Notes under the pieces: generated by a model
Told to the model about the DNA's origin: nothing
The model's input: only the letters and a program-made list of their open reading frames with translations
Database searches by the model: none
In this document: piece after piece, positions 15,859 to 28,742 of the stretch
Layout: each line of letters begins with the position of its first letter
How positions within the stretch are numbered: position 1 is the first letter of the stretch
Source of the DNA: Ulva prolifera
Taxonomy: Eukaryota; Chlorophyta; Ulvophyceae; Ulvales; Ulvaceae
NCBI GenBank assembly: GCA_023078555.1
Contig: CM041200.1
Location: forward strand, 1,930,001-1,994,000
Length of the DNA stretch: 64,000 nucleotides
Reading direction: 5' to 3'
Made by a program: the position numbers and the translations under genes

Positions 15859-18800
15859 GAAGTGCGCCAACGCTGTCAAACGCGACAGCAGCTTACATCC
15901 CTCCTTTCCTCGGTGCAAGACTCTCTCGCTGAACTCAAGGTGGAAGTCGCATCCGCCCGCCAACTGAGTTACGATGCAGGGACGACGTGTAGCTTGCAAA
16001 CAGCCAGGTGCTTCGCCACTGGTTGTTCTGGATCCGCCTTCTTACGCTGCTGTGGATCCACGGCTTGTTCTTGGAAGATCAGAGAATCTGCACCGTGAAT
16101 AGAAAACGGTTCTTTTGCACCGATCAACAGGGTCCACATACACACTAGCCCCTGTATATAGGAGTCTCAGTCCTTTGTCTCATGTACCTGCGAAGGGATG
16201 CCCTGCGCCAGCCAATCCTAGCGCGGCAGTTCACCAAGCAGGAACTGTCGATGCACAAGACTCTTGGGAAGCGTTGCCGCATACAGCATCTCCTACAATC
16301 CCTGCACACATTGCTCTTCGTGACCCAACCTCAGAATATGCAGCGCGGACAGGTGCTTTAAGGCCGTATCCTCTCTGTCTCCACAGTGCACAAATGATCT
16401 TGCTCCGTGTGCACAAAAAATTACAACATCAGCTTTTTCATAAATTGACATGGTGCAGTTTCGCAAGGCTATCCGGATACCACCTGGTGCACATCGGAAA
16501 AGCTACTGAAATTTTCATCAGAGAAGCGTCTTGTGGCAAGGTGTCCGAATTCCCAGGTGTGCTTCAAATGACCCAATGCGCATAAAATTTGTGCAAGTTG
16601 TCTTCTCAGTGAAGATCCGAAGCAGTGGTCACACCCAGCACAAGTGTTCTAGACTCATCTAGATATGTGCTGCGTTGTGATAAAGACACTGCTCAGGCGT
16701 GTACACAGGAGCAGCATCCGATTGACATGGACATAACAGCCTTGAAGCAGCGCGTGCAAGCGTTGGAAGCCAAGAATCGGCATGCTGAGGAGCTGCAGCA
16801 TCTTCCGAAGAAGATGATGCTGCTAGAAAGCGATCTGCATAATCAATCAGTTCAGATGAAAGAACTAGCACGCTGCAACGAAAGGCTGTCATCTCAACTT
16901 GCATCTCAACTACAAACCAGTCAGGCAAATGGCGTGCATGAAAACTACTGCAATGGTCCACAGCCAGTCCATGCCTCCAGCTTTCTGAAGCTGTCATCCG
17001 ACGTGGCGTCGTTGCAGCAGACGGTCCAGCAACTGACTGGTACTGCGTATGACATACGCCAGGAAGTAAACGCAATCAATTCTCAGCTACACGACGCTGG
17101 ATACAGTCGGAGCCTGCGTGAGCACCCTTGCTATTGCTGTTTTCAAGATCTGTCAGGAAGCACTGTGATTCCCACGATGCGTCAACCGACTCATGTTCAG
17201 GTACTATCGGTGAAGAGCATGGTGCTCTTGATCCATCACATCAGCAGCCTCTCCACTCTGAAATGGAGCTGGACTCCACTCGACAGCATCGCAGGTCACC
17301 TCAAGCATCCTCAAATTGTGATACAAATGTGGATTCTGTCCAGGACATCGTTCAGGCTTTGTTAATTCACTCAAAGAACATGGAAGCGAAACTGAATGTT
17401 GACACTGTATGCGTAGAGCAAGTTCGTACAGTTGAAAAGCAGGTGCAGCTGATTGAAAGCAAACTTCATGCACTGCAATTGGCTCAAGAGGACATGACTG
17501 GCTTACATCAGGATCATGTGTTTACAATGGACCCGAAAGCAGTCCAGAGGGGATGCAATCATTGTTTAGCTCAGGCCGATTCTGTCATGTTAAGTCAGCG
17601 TCTGGATCTCACTCGCGAGGAGCTGAAAAGTGTACAAGTAGCGATTCAACAACTTCAGAAATCGCATGTGATGACTACCGACCTGCAACAAATGTCTGGG
17701 GTAATTCAAGCCTCGGTGAATAATGACATCACAACGCCCAGTTTCGAAGACCATGCACTGCTGCAACGAGATGTTGCCGCCATGCGTGGCGAGCTTCATC
17801 AGGCATCAGCTGCAAGCCATGAAGAGCTTCGACTCGTTGCAGTAGAGCTTCAAAGTTTACAAGAGGCCTTCAATTTGCAACAGGCGTCAGTGGAAGCTGC
17901 AAATGCACGGTCGCACCAAGCAGCGGACAGTCAATGGCACAGTAACATGCAAGTCTTGCTTGATGCTTTGCACAAAATGCAACAAGAGATGCAACGAATC
18001 AAACACGCTGGGGGCATCATGACACCCCCTTCTGTTGACGTTGAGGCCCTGCAAGACCAAATCAAGCATGTTTCCAGGCAGGTGGACCAGGTTACATCCA
18101 GTGAAGCAGGAGAGGGGTCCCACATGCTTGACAGGCACGTAAGACATGCAGACTGTGAGAGTGTACCTTTTGTTGTGAATTCTCTCCAGAAGCAAATGTC
18201 AGAGCTGACATGTCAAGTCAATGATGTGCAAGAGCGGATCAAGCAGCTAGATGCTGATCTACAAGGATCCACAAGACTGCCCGAGAAATTTGTCAAAGCA
18301 GGCAAGCCTGACGCACAGGTAGCTGCAGGTGCCATTGAAGAGTACACAGTTCACCGAGTACGTCACAGAGACCTTACTCAATTGGTAGAGCACTCCGTCA
18401 CTCAGATCACAATAAGAATCACTGGCCTTGAGAGTGCTCTGCAGTGCTCATGGTGGAACATGTTGCAAGTTTTTGAATAGCGAGTGTCTGTGCAGGCTGT
18501 GCCCATCACCGGGCGCGAAGACCTCTCAGTCATGGATGCGACGTGCTCCTACAGCCTGGATGCAGGGCGGATGTTACAGGTGGAAGCGTCATTGGCGCAG
18601 CTGTCCAAAACGGTCTCAAATTGCGAGACATCAATCCAAGATCGTACAGACGTGCAACAGCCTTTGCATGCGGGAGCAGTGACTGATCGACACGCAAAGA
18701 CAGAGCAACTTACGGAGCTGTCAAATACTGTCAGTCAATTGTCAAAGGACGTTGAAAGCAAATGCAAAACATCAAACGACCAGGTCCAAGCCATACTACT

Positions 18801-21514
18801 GAAGATTCCCAACTTTGAGAAACAGCTATCCCACTTGCTACAGAAAACTACGGCACTAAAGGTCTGTGTTTCAAAAACTGCGTTAGGTGTGAATGACATA
18901 TAAATGAGCAATGTGAGGGGTAACTCTGTGAAACTTGAACAAACGGTGTAGGAGCAGGCAGAGACCTCATCTGAGGAAGTAAATGCAAGGCTCACACAGA
19001 CTGTAGATGCCAACTTAAAGTTGCAGCGGAATGTCGATGACTTGGCAACGTGTGTGCATATGATGGAGACGGCACAGCCAGAACTGGCCCAGAAGATATG
19101 CAGTCTCCACGAAGCCGTTGCTGGTCTGAGTGTGAAGGCAGATGCTGGTTCAATGAAGGAAGATGACTTTGAGCAGGCAATACAGAAGATAAATCAAACT
19201 GCAGAGCTGCATAAAAGTCAGATTCATTCTGTACAGAACACTGTGCAACTGTTGCAAGATTCCTTGGGAGAGCAGACAGATACAGTGTCAGCACATAATT
19301 TTGATACCGCGCGCATGGTGGAAGAGCACTCTAAAAAACTTCACTCACTGGAAGAGGAAGTGGAGACAGTAAGGTCACATGCTGACAGCTTCGCAGAACA
19401 AGTGATCGCTGGCACAACCACGTTGGCACATCAAGCACCACCATCCAATGTCTTTGAAGCGATCTATTCTGTTCAAGACCTAGTGCACAGAACAAATTGG
19501 GAACAGCAAATTCTCTCAGCTGAGGTCCAGACCTTTGTCACAGCAAGTTCTACAAAACACTCAGTGGAAGACTTGAAGGATGTATATGCCATGGTAGCAT
19601 CGTTGGAGCAACGCCTTGTTGGCATTGCAGGGGATCTGGATAGTCAGCAGCAGCGCACGGAAAACTCGCAACGTACACAACACCGTCTGGTGACAGACCT
19701 TGCAGGTATTGTAAAAGGACTGGAGGATGAGATACACAACTTGATGGGCAATTTGGAATTACAGACTTCACAGACACAAGCACATGCATCCACCCGCAAT
19801 GATGACCATGCTGCACAGCTGAAACAAACAATGGTGCTGGTCACTGGTACAGATGAGAAGCTCTCAGCTCTGGGCGAAATGGTTTTGAACACCAAGGCAG
19901 ACACTGCTGGACTGCGAGAGATCCTCCGCGCTTTGCAGGCTGCGCAGCAACAGTTGTCAGAGGACCTTCTGAGCATCAGACTTTCGATTGAAGATAGACT
20001 CGATTCCTTGGAGGAACTTGCGTCACCGCATGATCAACAGGGAATTGAGGAACAAGTGAAGGCGCTGTGCACCATGTCCAGTAAACTGCAAAACAAAGTA
20101 GGGCACATCCAGACGAATCAGGACACATACAGAGACCCCGATGCAGGCACCTGGCACGTGGAATTGAGCAATCGAGTTGAGAATCTCGAGAAAACGGTGG
20201 CAGCAATCAGAGAGAGCACACCACAGCCAGAGCGCTTAGGCGCTGCACCAAGTGGCCATGCTTGTATTGCTACAGTGCCTGATGCCACTTCACTGAATGC
20301 ATCACGCTCCAATGTTCACCAGCTCGAGAACGATTTGGAGCAGAATCAGGCAGTTGTGATTTTGCAAGACCAACAGACTGAAATGTATCATTTGGTGCCC
20401 AAACTTCAAGAGCAAGTCCAAGATATGAGCGCACAAATATCGGATCTTCTCAGCCTGAAGGAGCAGGTAGTCGACAAAGAAAAGCTGGACGGAATTCTGT
20501 CTGAACTGGAGACTGCACTGGATGATATTGGCAGCGAACTTGATGCCATCAAAGCGCGAGACGGCATTCGAAAGGAAACTGACGCGACTTCCATGCCTGT
20601 ATCAGCCGGCAAGCTGGCACAGTACGATGACCAGTTCATGGCAATAACCACCGAGCTGAAATTCTTGCACACAATGGTTGGGGCCAGCAAGCATGACGAA
20701 ATGCAGCTTCAACTGGAGGCACTGGGGCAGAGACTGCGTGTGCTGGCTGACGATGTTGAAGCCCTGGAGCAGCGGGACGTCGCCAACAAGAGCATGCCGA
20801 CCCAGATTGATGCATTGGCAAAGCGTGTGGAGCAGGTTCAAGAGCAAATTAACAATTCAGGCGCACAGAATGATCCAGGGTTTGTGCAACACATTGCGGT
20901 GAGAAGCGCTACAACCTTCGTCCTGCGCCCTTGTAGCTCAGAACTGCAGCATCATGCAGGGTACATGCAATGCACAACGTACAACGACACAGCAACCTAG
21001 AGCAGCTGATGGTGGTCAAAATGATCCTGGCTATTCTGAAATGCTGCTGTACGTGTGTGTCTGTATGCAGGCTCGGGTGAAAATTCTTGAAAACAGCGCA
21101 TGTGGATCATCCGCGCCTGGGCCGTACAGCGCTTCGAAAGTTGCACTTATAGACGGACAACCGATCGTGATGATGCAGTATATGCGACCAGTTGCAAGCA
21201 ACGTCGCTTCAATTCAGACGATGCACAACGGATCTCCGAGTCCAACCCGTGATCGATCTGTCGACGGGCAGTGGAGACCATCGTTCCGGTCTGTTGACTG
21301 CGACAGTTCGCTGTCCAGCATCGGGGGCGACTTGCATGTGCTACCAGTCGGGGCAGCTTCTTCGACGCAGGGCAATACAGATCCAAAGTACCAAAGTCAC
21401 GCAGATGAACCACACACTGACAAAAGAAGAGTGCAGCAGGCAGAGGTAGCCTGGCAGGGCAACCCCGAGTACAGCGGGCAAGGTGAAGAGATGCCCCAGG
21501 TCGCGCAGCGATAG
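15859..21514 (+). CDS. Very long coiled-coil protein (multi-exon, function unknown)
   Basis: Almost the whole span encodes heptad-like helix rich in Gln, Leu, Glu and Lys. Recognised segments start with an exon at 15859 (EVRQRCQTRQQLTSLLSSVQ). Next is one ending at 17117, joined to 17201 by a clean 83-bp intron. An open frame to about 18460 follows, then one from about 18494 to 18860, then one from 18951 to 20898, and a last exon 21071-21514 ending in TAG. The last intron (20899-21070) is also in phase. The product would exceed 1300 residues, nearly all predicted coiled coil. The final exon is Ser/Gly/Asp-rich and not coiled. Such proteins are usually Golgi tethers, centrosomal or basal-body scaffolds or flagellar-rootlet proteins; nothing here decides which. 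Splice sites near 15990-16625 and 18445-18500 are unresolved, and two in-frame stops at 18901 and 18948 need an intron (see findings). Confidence 0.6.
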
Positions 21515-22287
21515 ATAAACCGATCGGGCAAACACCTAGATTTGCTGGAAGGATGTCATTGTTTGCCCGGAGAAATCGGCCGGGAGCTGCAGCGTTGCAT
21601 CACATCTTCACCGCCTGGCTTCGTCTAAGCCACACTGTGGAGAAAAAGTACGAATACGTCAAATCGAAAGACGAAAGTCTTTGTTGGCATGGATCAGTGC
21701 GGACGCAACAGTTGCTTCCGCAACTTTCAGTCGGAGAGCGTGCCGTAATGTCATTCGATCTCGTGCTTTTGGAGGACGGAATAGTGTAGAAGCACGCTCC
21801 CGCGATAACAAATGTGGACAGATCATATGTTTCGAGAACTATCCCATCGCGCCGGTTCAGCAACTTTGGGCCAGCCTGGAGCGAAAAGATACTCCCCATA
21901 TCACGCTGCAGCGCTGCTCCGCTCAAGGTCGGCCGGTTTGTTTTTAGTGGCTGCGAACCATCCTCAGCGTGCCTGCACGCCTTCTCATCGGCAACAGTAG
22001 CATTTGAGAGAACGACATCGGTGCACTGCACGCCACGGAAATTCTTAATGCATATCCGCAGTGTCACAACGCGTGCTCCTGGGAACAGGGCCGTTTTGAG
22101 CGTTTCGAGATGTCCTCGCAACTGACAACCATCTGCTTCACTTCGGCCATAGGTTCACATTGTCCTGCAGATGGGTGACCTGCTCGCCACGTTGCGGCTT
22201 TTGCAGCACCGCTGATAGCTGGTGCTTTGTGCGTTAATGCACAAACGCTCAGATATGTCATGCCACTATAGTATAAAAGGATTGTAG
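21515..22287. other. Intergenic region, no supported gene
   Basis: Frames up to 173 codons on the minus strand (21600-22121) lack recognisable features and oppose the flanking plus-strand genes. No RNA gene was seen. Confidence 0.4.
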
Positions 22288-23380
22288 ATGCACACAGACA
22301 GAATCTGGGATGACGCAAAGCGCGAGGCAGCTTCAGGTGAAGCCTTCCCCCAGTATTTGAAGCCAACTGACATAAAGGCCTTGCACGGCGGTATCGATCA
22401 GCTAATAGCTCACATCGGATATTTGACAGCATCAAAAGAGGTGGTGAAGGGGAAAAAACCAAACGACTATCTACTTCTGGAGAGCAGGCTGAAGTATTTG
22501 AGGGAGCACGCAGTATGTGATCTTCTCTCAAGATGGTGCCTGCAATCGCCTTGTGTGCAGTGACCTGTCATGAAGAATCTCTGGCTGAAAGTATGCAGGT
22601 GCCTGGCAATGTGCAGGAAGACGTCAACTTGCAGCTCCCGAAATGCCTCAGAGAGCCTGACACACAACAGGTAGACATAGAGGTAACCGAGGAAGGGCAA
22701 ATGGCAACTTCACCAGAAAGCTTGCATTACGATCCCAAAGATCAGTTGGAGCAGGTTGATGTCCTCTATTTTCCGGCATGACGGGCAGCACATGATGTTG
22801 TTTGGCGACGCCCACATGCTGTTAGAGCCGAAGTGTAAGGCGCCCTTATGCGTACACGATATGTAGGTCAGAAGACCCAGGAGGAGTAAAGGCAAAAATC
22901 AAGTTGCCGCAGTGACCCAGGCTGGAAGCAAGTCACCAGGTCTGATATGTGTCTGTGAACAACCATGTGAACAAGGCTATCTACTTTGGTCCCTGTACCG
23001 ACACATGATGCTTCGCAGGACCGAACAGGATGTTTCAGAAGGCCATAGAGGGCACAGGCATGGCGCTGAGGCATGCAGTGGACGAATCAGCTTTCTATGG
23101 TATGCACCAGGGTTTCGCTCTGAGAAGATGGTCCTTGTCCTGAGACGGACTCAAGAGCTCTTCAGTTGGCAAAATCGCGATTTATGTGTGAAGCTCGATC
23201 CCGTTGAATCTGCAGGAAGTGCATCTGCAGCTACTGGTAGCACGCCCAGGTTGGCGACAGGTGCACGGCGACTCAAGAAGCCGCAGCAAGGAGCAGCTTT
23301 GAAGCGCCCTGCAGTACACGGTGCGGCTCATGAGGAGCACGTCTGCCATCTGGCGCATCCTGGGTGTCCTCATCTCTCTG
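22288..23380 (+). CDS. Candidate 5' exons upstream of the Ulp1-like protease
   Basis: Three plausible exons can be read. The first starts at 22288 (MHTDRIWDDAKREAASGEAF) and ends at a GTATGT donor after REHA. The second begins with VPGNVQEDVNLQLPKCLREP after a TGCAG acceptor and may end near DQLEQ. The third begins RTEQDVSEGHRGHRHGAEAC near 23020 and contains FRSEKMVLVLRRTQELFSWQ. The first two join in phase 0. No known domain is visible. They may be the N-terminal region of the SUMO protease that follows or a small separate gene. Confidence 0.3.
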
Positions 23381-23624
23381 TCACCTTCACTCTGTTCATG
23401 ACCCCAATCACAGGAATGTTGTGGAGCTTTGGTGGCTACATACAGAGTTTAGGTGCTGTTAGCAGTCAGTGATTTTTGTTCGAAGTTCCACCTGTGTGGT
23501 TCGATCCGTGCAGGAAAAGAAAAGTGCAATATATGTTCCATTGTACCACAGGCTCATCTTTATAGTATTCCACCCATAGAGGTATGTTTGTTTTTCAGGC
23601 AGGCCTAGAGACAGTGAGCCTCCG

Positions 23625-26022
23625 ATGTCGCGAATCCGCAGGACTTGCTTTGGTATGACCAACTGTGACCTGCGTGAGCACCGAAGTTACCGCGCACCAG
23701 TGACAGCGAAGAGGCAGTGCAACAGGATGGCGATGGCAAAAGAGGCAAAGCTGCATCAAACTGACTCTCCTGCAGTGATTGACTTGCTTGGATCAGATGA
23801 TGATGATGCGCCTATGGTGGAGCAGGGATTAACAGCATCTTGCGTGTTGGAGGCAGAAGATTTTGATGAACATCACCCTCCGCCCCGTTCAATGCGCTAC
23901 AGAAAGCGAGATACAATGGAACTTGATAAAGAATTGGAGGTATGTGATGTTTGGCTTGGTGCATCGTCCCCTATGTTGGCGTACGTGTCACGCTGTCCAG
24001 TGAGTATGCTTGTTGGCATATACTTGAACAGGATAGAGTTGGGGGACAGGTGCTTCATAATCCCCTTCCGTATCCTGGAAATTATGTGCAGGGATTACAT
24101 TACTTGTATCCAGAAGAAGGAGGTGTCGGTGCAGTCGACGTGAACGGCCACGACTTGCAAACTCTGCAGGATATGGAGTTTGTCAACGATAAAATTATGG
24201 ACTACTACTCCATCAAGATCAAGGAAAAGTATAGTCACTGGAAGCAAACAGGCAGAACGAATGCAAAGATTCATTTCTTCAATGCTTTTTTTTTTAAGAA
24301 ATTGACAGAGCACAGCCCCGGCTATAGCCTGGAAAGCACACAGTGGGTATGTCTAGCGTTTGTCACACCGCTGCATGTCGAGTTGGGGTATTCTATTCAC
24401 ACGCCTCGACGATTTGTGGTTCAGTAACAGTTTCTGGTGCAGGTCACCAAGGATATGTATCAAAAAGTTTGCAAATGGACGAAGAACGTTGACATATTTG
24501 ATGTGGACTACATCTTGATTCCTATACATGATGCAGCTCACTGGAGTCTAGCCATTGTGTGCCACCCAGGTGCAGATCCAATGTCCAGCACGTGTGTTGC
24601 ACCCAGCAGCCATTTCATCTACAAGGCTTTTGAACTTGGGTACCGGAATTGTCGTTCCGTGTGTACTTGGCAGCATGCATGTAGATCGCACCCTATTCAT
24701 CAATAGATAATCTGTGCCTGCCTCACTTCCCGGTTAATTGGTCAGGTGCTGGTTGCCTTGCCCCTCTTCACCTGAAGGGCAATCAAAAGAAAACATGCAT
24801 GATGTGAACATTTACTGAGTTATTGTTCGCACTTGGGTCCACAGTAGTGCTTGCTATCCTTGTACCCATCTGATACACACCAGCCCAAGGGCTGGTGTGT
24901 ATCAGATGACAGGGTGTCTGCCATGGCGCCGCGGCACATGCTCACACCTTGCAGTGGTCTCCTTCAAGCTATACCAACACGTCATTCATGTAGGGCATAT
25001 TCTAGTGGACAAACTACAGGGTGTGATATCAGTGGAGCACCAGGTGGTGGCATCAGTATCGGACACAAGTCGGGCTGAAGAAGCTAAATACAAGGCGCTT
25101 GGCTATGATGCATATCCCGTAATTCTTCACCTGGATCCTATCAAAGCAGGGGGCCACGATACACATGTAGTCGGCTCAGCTCTCAAACAATGGTTAAGGC
25201 GTGCATCTGTCTCCAGTTGGTTTACCCGATGATGCTATGGTGCAAGCTGCCTCCCATGAGGGAATTGGACTCTGCAAGATCTTGACTGCTGTACTTCACC
25301 AAATACTCGCACGAGCAGTGGTAAATTGGTGAAAAGTTCTCTGTATTTCCGAGCTCTGCGGCATCCTGAATGATGTCTCTTCACAATGTTGCACAGGGTT
25401 ATGCATGCAGGCACGAAAGGCAGCACCACACTGAGCACAGAAAGAACACAAGAGCTGGTCAGCACCAGGCCCAGCACGCAGAGGTGATGACCAACCTTCA
25501 TGCAGAAGACGATGATTCCACCGCTGTCAAGGTGCACCGGGTACGTCACATACAATGACAGGTGCCCGTGCAGCACGTGTGTATGGTGTAGCATTAACCA
25601 CTGCTTACTGTCCAGGTTGGCACCATCCCCCATCAAGATAATTACCATGATTGCGGGCTGTACACTCTTGCATACATGGAGTTCTTCTGTTTCAACACTC
25701 CATTTCAAATTCACTGCTTAATTGCCCAAAACCAAAGGGCACAGAAACTACACATGCATTTTGGAACATTGCCGCGTGATAAGGAATTCATGAGCCGCAC
25801 ATGGTTCAGTCAACGAAATGGTTCAAATCTGAGATTCCATTTGATGGCTGAACTGCTTCACAATATGATGATCAAAGCAGAGAAGGATGGGCTGACTGGG
25901 CGACTAAAAAGTGCTCTAGATACTGCTAGTGCAGTCAAGCTCGACTGTGAGCAGAGATTTCTGGACGACCAAGGAGCTGCAAATGAATGCATGTGCGTAG
26001 CACTGCATCTTCAAGGAGCTTA
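23625..26022 (+). CDS. Ulp1/SENP-family SUMO-specific cysteine protease (C48)
   Basis: The catalytic domain is spread over several exons. One ends at 23939, the next runs 24032-24346, the next 24443-24569, and a later one begins at 25616; their junctions are in phase where resolved. The 24032 exon has the family entry motif (VNGHDLQTLQDMEFVNDKIM, then HFFNAFFFKKL). The next exon reads YQKVCKWTKNVDIFDVDYIL then PIHDAAHWSLAIVCHPG, with catalytic His at 24539-24541. HLDPIKAGGH supplies the catalytic Asp at 25134-25136. QDNYHDCGLYTLAY supplies the Gln and the nucleophile Cys at 25652-25654. The tail FMSRTWFSQRNGSNLRFHLM fits the family's C-terminus. Such enzymes process SUMO precursors or remove SUMO from nuclear proteins. 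An acidic stretch (LLGSDDDDAPMVEQ) precedes the domain and could be a SUMO-interaction motif. The exon between His and Asp is unresolved and contains or flanks a perfect palindrome. The 3' end may extend further right. Confidence 0.75.
24867..24908. repeat. Perfect inverted repeat, 20-bp arms, 2-nt spacer
   Basis: Bases 24867-24886 are exactly complementary in reverse to 24889-24908, separated by AA. It lies between the His-bearing and Asp-bearing exons of the SUMO-protease gene, probably in an intron. Transcription would give a 20-bp hairpin. Confidence 0.95.
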
Positions 26023-26099
26023 GCCTGTCCTGTGGCCAGTTGCATGCAGCAACACATCGAGCTAGGTTGTATTGTGGCGTAGCGCCCTACGTGTTTGCC

Positions 26100-27407
26100 A
26101 TTTGATGCAAACGCAAGCTCGTGAATTCGGTTTGTACTAGATTTGATGCATTTGTTTTCTATTCCATCATTTCTGCAGGTATTTCAGTCCTCAAGATAAG
26201 GCAGATGATCCTGGAAGGTACAGACCCAAGCAGACACGCCAGAAGCAGTTGGCCTTGACAGACATGGTGTGCAGCTTTCATGACTGGCTTATGTCTGTTT
26301 AAGCAGCGTTCGTCATCTGGAGTGCCTGGAATGGGCTGAGAGGTGACTCACCTGCTTGATGACTGTTTTATATTGCTCCGTCATGATGTACTGTAAGTTC
26401 GCCGTCGCTTTAAGCAGACGTTTCGGACCCAGGATGTGATACGGAGTCAACTCGCAACATCCTACCGAGTTTGTTGCTTTTCTTTTCGTACTCATGGCCC
26501 AATTTGGAGGTCCTACCTCTGAGTGTGATCCGAGCAACAGTGCCGTCCAATGGAATTGCTGTTTACCTAAGATGCAGGGTGGGAAGCAAATTTCAATTTG
26601 GTTAAGGTGATAGATGCTGCCATGTGCCACACAATCTGTCGATGGCGCCGGATTTTCCTTGTCTGTGTGCTGCTACATCTTCAATTGTGTATAGACTGGT
26701 GACATGTATGTGACTGCTTGCCTCTGTCTCTCGGGGGGCACCAGAAAGTGTCGATCGGGTTGGCGCAAGCCAGGAGGGCAGCATTGCTACCAGCCCCGGA
26801 AGCCAGTGCGCTGTTTCTACGATCAATACAGCCTTATCTATCTATGCAGATGCGCATTGGTACTTTATGGGCCATCCAACTCTTGCCGCACGCTCAGCAC
26901 GACAGTGTGCAATTGCTGCTATAGGGTTCTACTCCGCTTCGGACTCGGAACTCACATAAGAGGTTGCAACAGAGATTGCATGGCGTCGATGACAATGAAG
27001 CTGAGCGCAAGCATGGTGACCGTAAAGTAGGGAACTCTGATGAGGACTATCACCCATCTGTGTACGATCAACAATCATTATCAGGTGGTAGAAGTGGTGA
27101 TGTAGACGTTGTAGATCGCTGTGGCAAAGATGTACAGAAAGGGGCGATTGACAGCGTGAATGCCTCTGGTGATGCCGTCGTGCAAGTGACAACAGGTGAG
27201 GAGACAGCTCAGAATGTTTTTGTGGCAAACATTGATGAGCTCCTTCACAACAACGTACTCCCGGAATATGATGCCTCGCCAAAGCATGTTGACTTGATGA
27301 CTCCTGAAAAAACTGAGAGTGACGCAGGTGTGCATGTCCCACATCTTCAGTTCCCATCTCTAGCTCATGTGTCGCCAGTTGTCATGTTGAATCTCGTGCC
27401 AAACTGA
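26100..27407 (+). CDS. Possible 3' exons: acidic low-complexity tail
   Basis: A frame ending at a TGA at 27405-27407 encodes an acidic, Ser/Asp-rich segment (QRLHGVDDNEAERKHGDRKV, GRSGDVDVVDRCGKDVQKGA, LLHNNVLPEYDASPKHVDLM). It can be entered after an acceptor near 26923 or earlier. A further candidate exon follows a TGCAG near 26180 (YFSPQDKADDPGRYRPKQTR). These may be the C-terminal extension of the Ulp1-like protease or a separate small gene. No domain is recognisable. Confidence 0.3.
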
Positions 27408-28742
27408 CCGTCTGCGTACAGGGCATCTTCGGAGGTCACATCCTCCCACAGACAAGTCTCGCGGCTTATCTACATGAATGGATGCTCATATCCTTCTAGC
27501 AGAGCGATGCTTTGGACAGAATCGCCGAAGCCTGGCTACATATTACCCTTTTCAATTGATTGGCAGCTGAGTCTATATAATTCTTCGATTATGTTCCATT
27601 GATCAAGAGTTGCAATGTGATCACAGCTGTGTACGCGCAACAGAGATACATGCATGCAACAGTAGTAATGCATGGTGAACTGCCCCTACAACGCGATCCT
27701 CCCTCGCGACGCCTCGGTCGGGCATGCAGTCACTGCAGTGATCTCTGCACACACACCCGGGCTGACATCGATATTGTCTTACCTTCAGATTAATGATGTG
27801 CTGGCAGCTTGCGCTTCTGCCGTCTGGCTCAGGCGATCTTGCGCGGTCGCTGACCATGCGCAAGCACACGCACTTCTCCACTCCTTGTGTCACAGTTGTG
27901 CGAGCAACAAGCAAACGGTTGCGGCCGTTTCGAATAGAGGCATCACGCCGGCATTCACTGGGAGTGATTGGCTTAGCTATCATGCAAAGTACGATGTGTC
28001 TTGTTTGGCTCCCCAGCCAATGCATGTCTCGCTCTTCTGGCAATAGCGCCTTCTTCATCACCAGGTGGTACATGGCGCACGTTCATGTTCTGGTTAGCCG
28101 AGAACCTGCTTCCGTCGGCTTCCGGAACGAGCACCCTCCATTTCTTGTTGTTGCTTCTTGCTGACCAGTGTGGGCGGAATTGTCAGTCTACAATTCAACA
28201 TGCTGCAGCACACAACAAGATCCTGCAGCACCACTGCTACACTGTGCATTGCGCTATGTTCATGCATGTCAGGGTAATATTTGCAAATGGACACATGCAG
28301 TTCCAGCCGAAGCCGGAGTTCTGGACCAGTGGTCACCAGCAGCACAAGTTCGCGGGCATGAAGTGAGCCCACGCCCTCGGTTGAATTCAGATTTTGCGCC
28401 GCTCTTCACGCGCGCAGTGTATGACAGCGTGCAAGATATGAATGTGTGATCCTGAGCATTATGTATGGGGCCAGGGCCATCAACACCTCACATTTGGCAT
28501 GGAGAACATGGACCTCTGTTTTGCTTGGCAGCATCTGACACCGGATACAAGAACCGCCAGCGCGTGCCACCGGGTCATTTAGTAGCTTAGGTCCGTCTGT
28601 AGGGTGCCCAGGACTCGACAGACCACGTTTCTGCTGTCTTGCTGGAAGGATGCGGCTGTACGGTGTCCTGTATTACTGTTTGATGTTGTTACGCTGTTTT
28701 CGTTCATGTGGCACATGGGATTAAACGAAGACGGCTTCAGTT
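27408..28742. other. Region without a supported gene
   Basis: Several overlapping frames of 120-150 codons occur on both strands. One plus-strand frame (27672-28046) contains LTSILSYLQINDVLAACASA, loosely like an F-box, but lacks the expected leading Leu-Pro and conserved Trp spacing. No exon chain could be built. The 5' exons of the gene at 28743 may lie here. Confidence 0.35.

Noticed and set aside
18484-19013. Possible alternative genetic code (TAA/TAG read as Gln)
   Set aside because: The enoyl-ACP reductase, proteasome alpha-6, coiled-coil gene and Copia frames end at TAG in the expected place, and an in-phase GT-AG intron explains both internal stops.
27672-28046. F-box-like stretch LTSILSYLQINDVLAACASA
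   Set aside because: It lacks the leading Leu-Pro and the usual Trp spacing, has no partner exons, and could be chance.
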